Source of the DNA: Xanthobacteraceae bacterium | GTDB lineage: Bacteria > Pseudomonadota > Alphaproteobacteria > Rhizobiales > Xanthobacteraceae | Length of the DNA stretch: 7,206 nucleotides | Direction of reading: 5' to 3' | Assembly: GCA_030043285.1 (NCBI GenBank) | Contig: JASHXZ010000169.1 | Span: forward strand, 1-7,206 | Position numbers and translations under genes: made by a program | The notes under the pieces: model-generated | Seen by the model: only the letters and a program-made list of their open reading frames with translations | Told to the model about the DNA's origin: nothing | Databases searched by the model: none | Shown: piece by piece, positions 5,641-7,206 of the stretch | Numbering within the stretch: position 1 is the stretch's first letter | Layout: every line of letters starts with the position of its first letter

Positions 5641-6015
5641 ATGTCTGCAATTGCCTATGAACCGGGCAAAGGATCGCGAAGCCGAACGACGACGGACCGA
5701 CTGTCGGCTATCGCGGCCGCCGCTTTTTCAATCGGGATCTGCGTTTCCGTTGCAGCCGCCGCGCCTCAGCATGGCCAGACGACGATTGCCTGCAGCAATC
5801 CGGCTAGCGGAACGACTTGGCAGATCACCATTGATTTCGATCGCCACACCGTCGATGGCTATGCGGCGTCGATCGACGACAGCACGATCTCGTGGCGCGA
5901 TCCGGGCGACCAAGGCAATTACGCGCTTGATCGCAAGTCCGGAAATCTTAGGGTTGCGGTCCCGTCAAGCACCGGCGGTTATTTTCTTCATGACCAATGC
6001 AAGCTGGAAAAATAA
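5641..6015 (+). CDS. Small exported protein of unknown function, 124 residues
   Basis: I do not recognise a named family. An N-terminus with a long basic leader (GKGSRSRTTTDR, about 9-20) is followed by a hydrophobic stretch (about 21-40, ending SVAAAA), giving a Sec-type signal peptide with cleavage before PQHG. The mature part is about 83 residues and looks like a small beta-rich domain: TTIACSNP, TWQITIDFDRHTVDG, STISWRDPGDQGNYALDRKSG, then a GGYFLHDQCKLEK end. Its two cysteines, one near each end of the domain, could form a disulfide that closes the fold in the periplasm. The ATG at 5641 is supported by AGGGGG eight bases upstream. The same frame stays open leftwards to 5287, but that part is antisense to amt. 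The gene diverges from amt across 187 bases and precedes the phosphatase/kinase gene by 39 bases with no terminator, so the two could be co-transcribed. No promoter of its own was recognised. Confidence 0.75.
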   Translation: MSAIAYEPGKGSRSRTTTDRLSAIAAAAFSIGICVSVAAAAPQHGQTTIACSNPASGTTWQITIDFDRHTVDGYAASIDDSTISWRDPGDQGNYALDRKSGNLRVAVPSSTGGYFLHDQCKLEK

Positions 6016-6054
6016 GCACGTTTGCTGTTTGACGCCCGCACCGGAGCAGCCCTG

Positions 6055-7206
6055 ATGGCGCAGCGCCTGCCTGGCGTTAAGGCGAGCGTCGGCTTTGCTT
6101 CGGAAACCGGGCCGCGCGAACGCAACGAGGATTTTGCCGGCGCGGTGTTCGGCTGGGAGCTGCCGCAGCCGCGCCGCGACGTGGTGGCGGCGATCGCCGA
6201 CGGTATCGGCGGCGCCAAGGGCGGGCGCGTCGCCGCCGAGATGGCGGTACGCGGTTTCCTCGACGGCTTTTGCGACATGCCGGAGACCATGGAAGTGCGC
6301 CGCGCCGCGGCGCGCGTGCTCACTTCGCTCAACGCCTGGATTTTTTCGCAAGGCCGCCGCGATGCCAAGCTTGCCGGCATGGGCTGCACCTTCACCGCGC
6401 TGGTGCTGCGCGGCCGCGTGGCGCACATCGTTCATGTCGGCGACACCCGCGCCTATCGCCTGCGTGGCGATCGTCTCGCCTGCCTGACCGTCGATCATGT
6501 GCGCGACGCTGGCGCCGAGCGCTCCACGACGCTGGTGCGTGCGCTCGGCGTCGAAACCGAGGTGCCGCTCGACTATGCGAGCCAGCCGGTAGCGCGGCAC
6601 GACCGTTTCCTGTTGTGCAGCGACGGCGTGCACGCCTTTCTGCCGGCCGAAGCGATGGCCGATATTTTGCGCGAGCGTTCGGCGTCAGAGGATTCCGCGC
6701 GCGCGCTGATCGCCGCGGCGCTGGCGGCCGGCAGCACCGACAACTGCACGGCGTTGGTCCTCGACGTCGTCGATCTGCCGACCGCGGAATCGGCCGACAT
6801 CGGCTCGGCGATCATGCAGCTGCCGCTGATCGGAACGCCGATCACCGGCGAGACGGTGGACGGCTTCGTGCTCAAGGCGCTGATGTCGGACGGCCATTAC
6901 ACAAGGCTGTTCGGCGCGCTCGATGAAGTCGAAGGCGGCGAGGTGGCGTTGAAATTTCCCAAGCCGCAGGTTGCCGCGGTCGATACCTATCGCGCCGCCT
7001 TCGTGCGCGAAGCCTGGGTCGGCGCGCGTGTGAACAGTCCGTGGGTCGGCCGCACCATCGAGCTGCCGCCGGGCCGGCAAACTTGTCTCTATACGGTGAT
7101 GCCGCTTTATGCGGGCGAGCTGCTCGAGACACGGCTGGCGCGGCGCCCGGCGATGGGCCTCGAAGAAGGCCGCAACATCGCCATCAAGCTCGCGCGCGCG
7201 GTGGCG
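6055..7206 (+). CDS. PP2C-type Ser/Thr phosphatase fused to a protein kinase (3' end beyond the window)
   Basis: Predicted bifunctional signalling enzyme; 384 residues are visible and the frame is open at the right edge. Residues about 8-241 are a PP2C (PPM) phosphatase with its metal-binding motifs: RNED (23-26), DGIGG (49-53), GDTRAYRL (129-136), CSDG (188-191, Asp190) and STDN (227-230, Asp229). After a linker (about 242-268) an N-terminal kinase lobe begins: a divergent glycine loop near SDGHYTRLFGALD (278-290), the ATP-binding lysine in VALKFPK (Lys300), the helix-C glutamate in FVREAW (Glu319), and a hinge-like LYTVMPLYAGELL. The catalytic loop and DFG lie off the window, so kinase competence cannot be judged. 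GGAG eight bases before the ATG at 6055 sets the start. Similar phosphatase-kinase fusions sit beside nirB and nitrate transporter genes in Pseudomonas (the PA1782 type), and this one lies next to amt. A nitrogen-linked role is inferred from that. Confidence 0.9.
   Translation, partial: MAQRLPGVKASVGFASETGPRERNEDFAGAVFGWELPQPRRDVVAAIADGIGGAKGGRVAAEMAVRGFLDGFCDMPETMEVRRAAARVLTSLNAWIFSQGRRDAKLAGMGCTFTALVLRGRVAHIVHVGDTRAYRLRGDRLACLTVDHVRDAGAERSTTLVRALGVETEVPLDYASQPVARHDRFLLCSDGVHAFLPAEAMADILRERSASEDSARALIAAALAAGSTDNCTALVLDVVDLPTAESADIGSAIMQLPLIGTPITGETVDGFVLKALMSDGHYTRLFGALDEVEGGEVALKFPKPQVAAVDTYRAAFVREAWVGARVNSPWVGRTIELPPGRQTCLYTVMPLYAGELLETRLARRPAMGLEEGRNIAIKLARAVA

Noticed and set aside
5965..6633. 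Open frame on the - strand opposite the PP2C domain (222 residues)
   Set aside because: Ala/Arg/His-rich translation without motifs, antisense to a frame with all PP2C signature motifs.

Overview
The window looks like chromosomal DNA of a high-GC alphaproteobacterium. The long open frames, strongly G/C-biased third codon positions and the types of protein present fit a member of the Bradyrhizobium/Rhodopseudomonas/Afipia group. That placement is inferred from composition and family resemblance, not from a marker gene.

Left to right: (1) bases 1-573 hold an AT-richer, HEPN-like gene on the + strand that is broken by a frameshift and probably also cut by the window edge. (2) 729-1391 (-) encodes a 1-Cys peroxiredoxin that ends at a textbook UUCG-loop terminator. 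(3) A gene-poor stretch of about 360 bases leads to a likely 62-residue small protein (1754-1942, +). (4) 1961-3799 (-) encodes a secreted alkaline-phosphatase-superfamily phosphodiesterase/nucleotide pyrophosphatase, with a Pho-box-like site about 60 bases upstream. (5) 4116-5453 (-) encodes an Amt ammonium transporter with a near-consensus sigma-54 promoter, a hairpin in its predicted leader, and a terminator about 110 bases after its stop codon. (6) Diverging from amt on the + strand are a small exported protein (5641-6015) and, 39 bases later, the start of a PP2C phosphatase-protein kinase fusion (6055 to the right edge).

The right half reads as a nitrogen-acquisition locus: a sigma-54-dependent ammonium channel next to a phosphatase/kinase fusion of a type also found beside nitrate-assimilation genes in other Proteobacteria. 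A small unrecognised exported protein lies between them. The middle gene is probably a phosphate-scavenging enzyme and the peroxiredoxin is a stress housekeeping gene. No insertion sequence, CRISPR array, tRNA or rRNA was seen. The least described elements are the small exported protein, the 62-residue protein, the amt leader hairpin and the broken HEPN-like gene.
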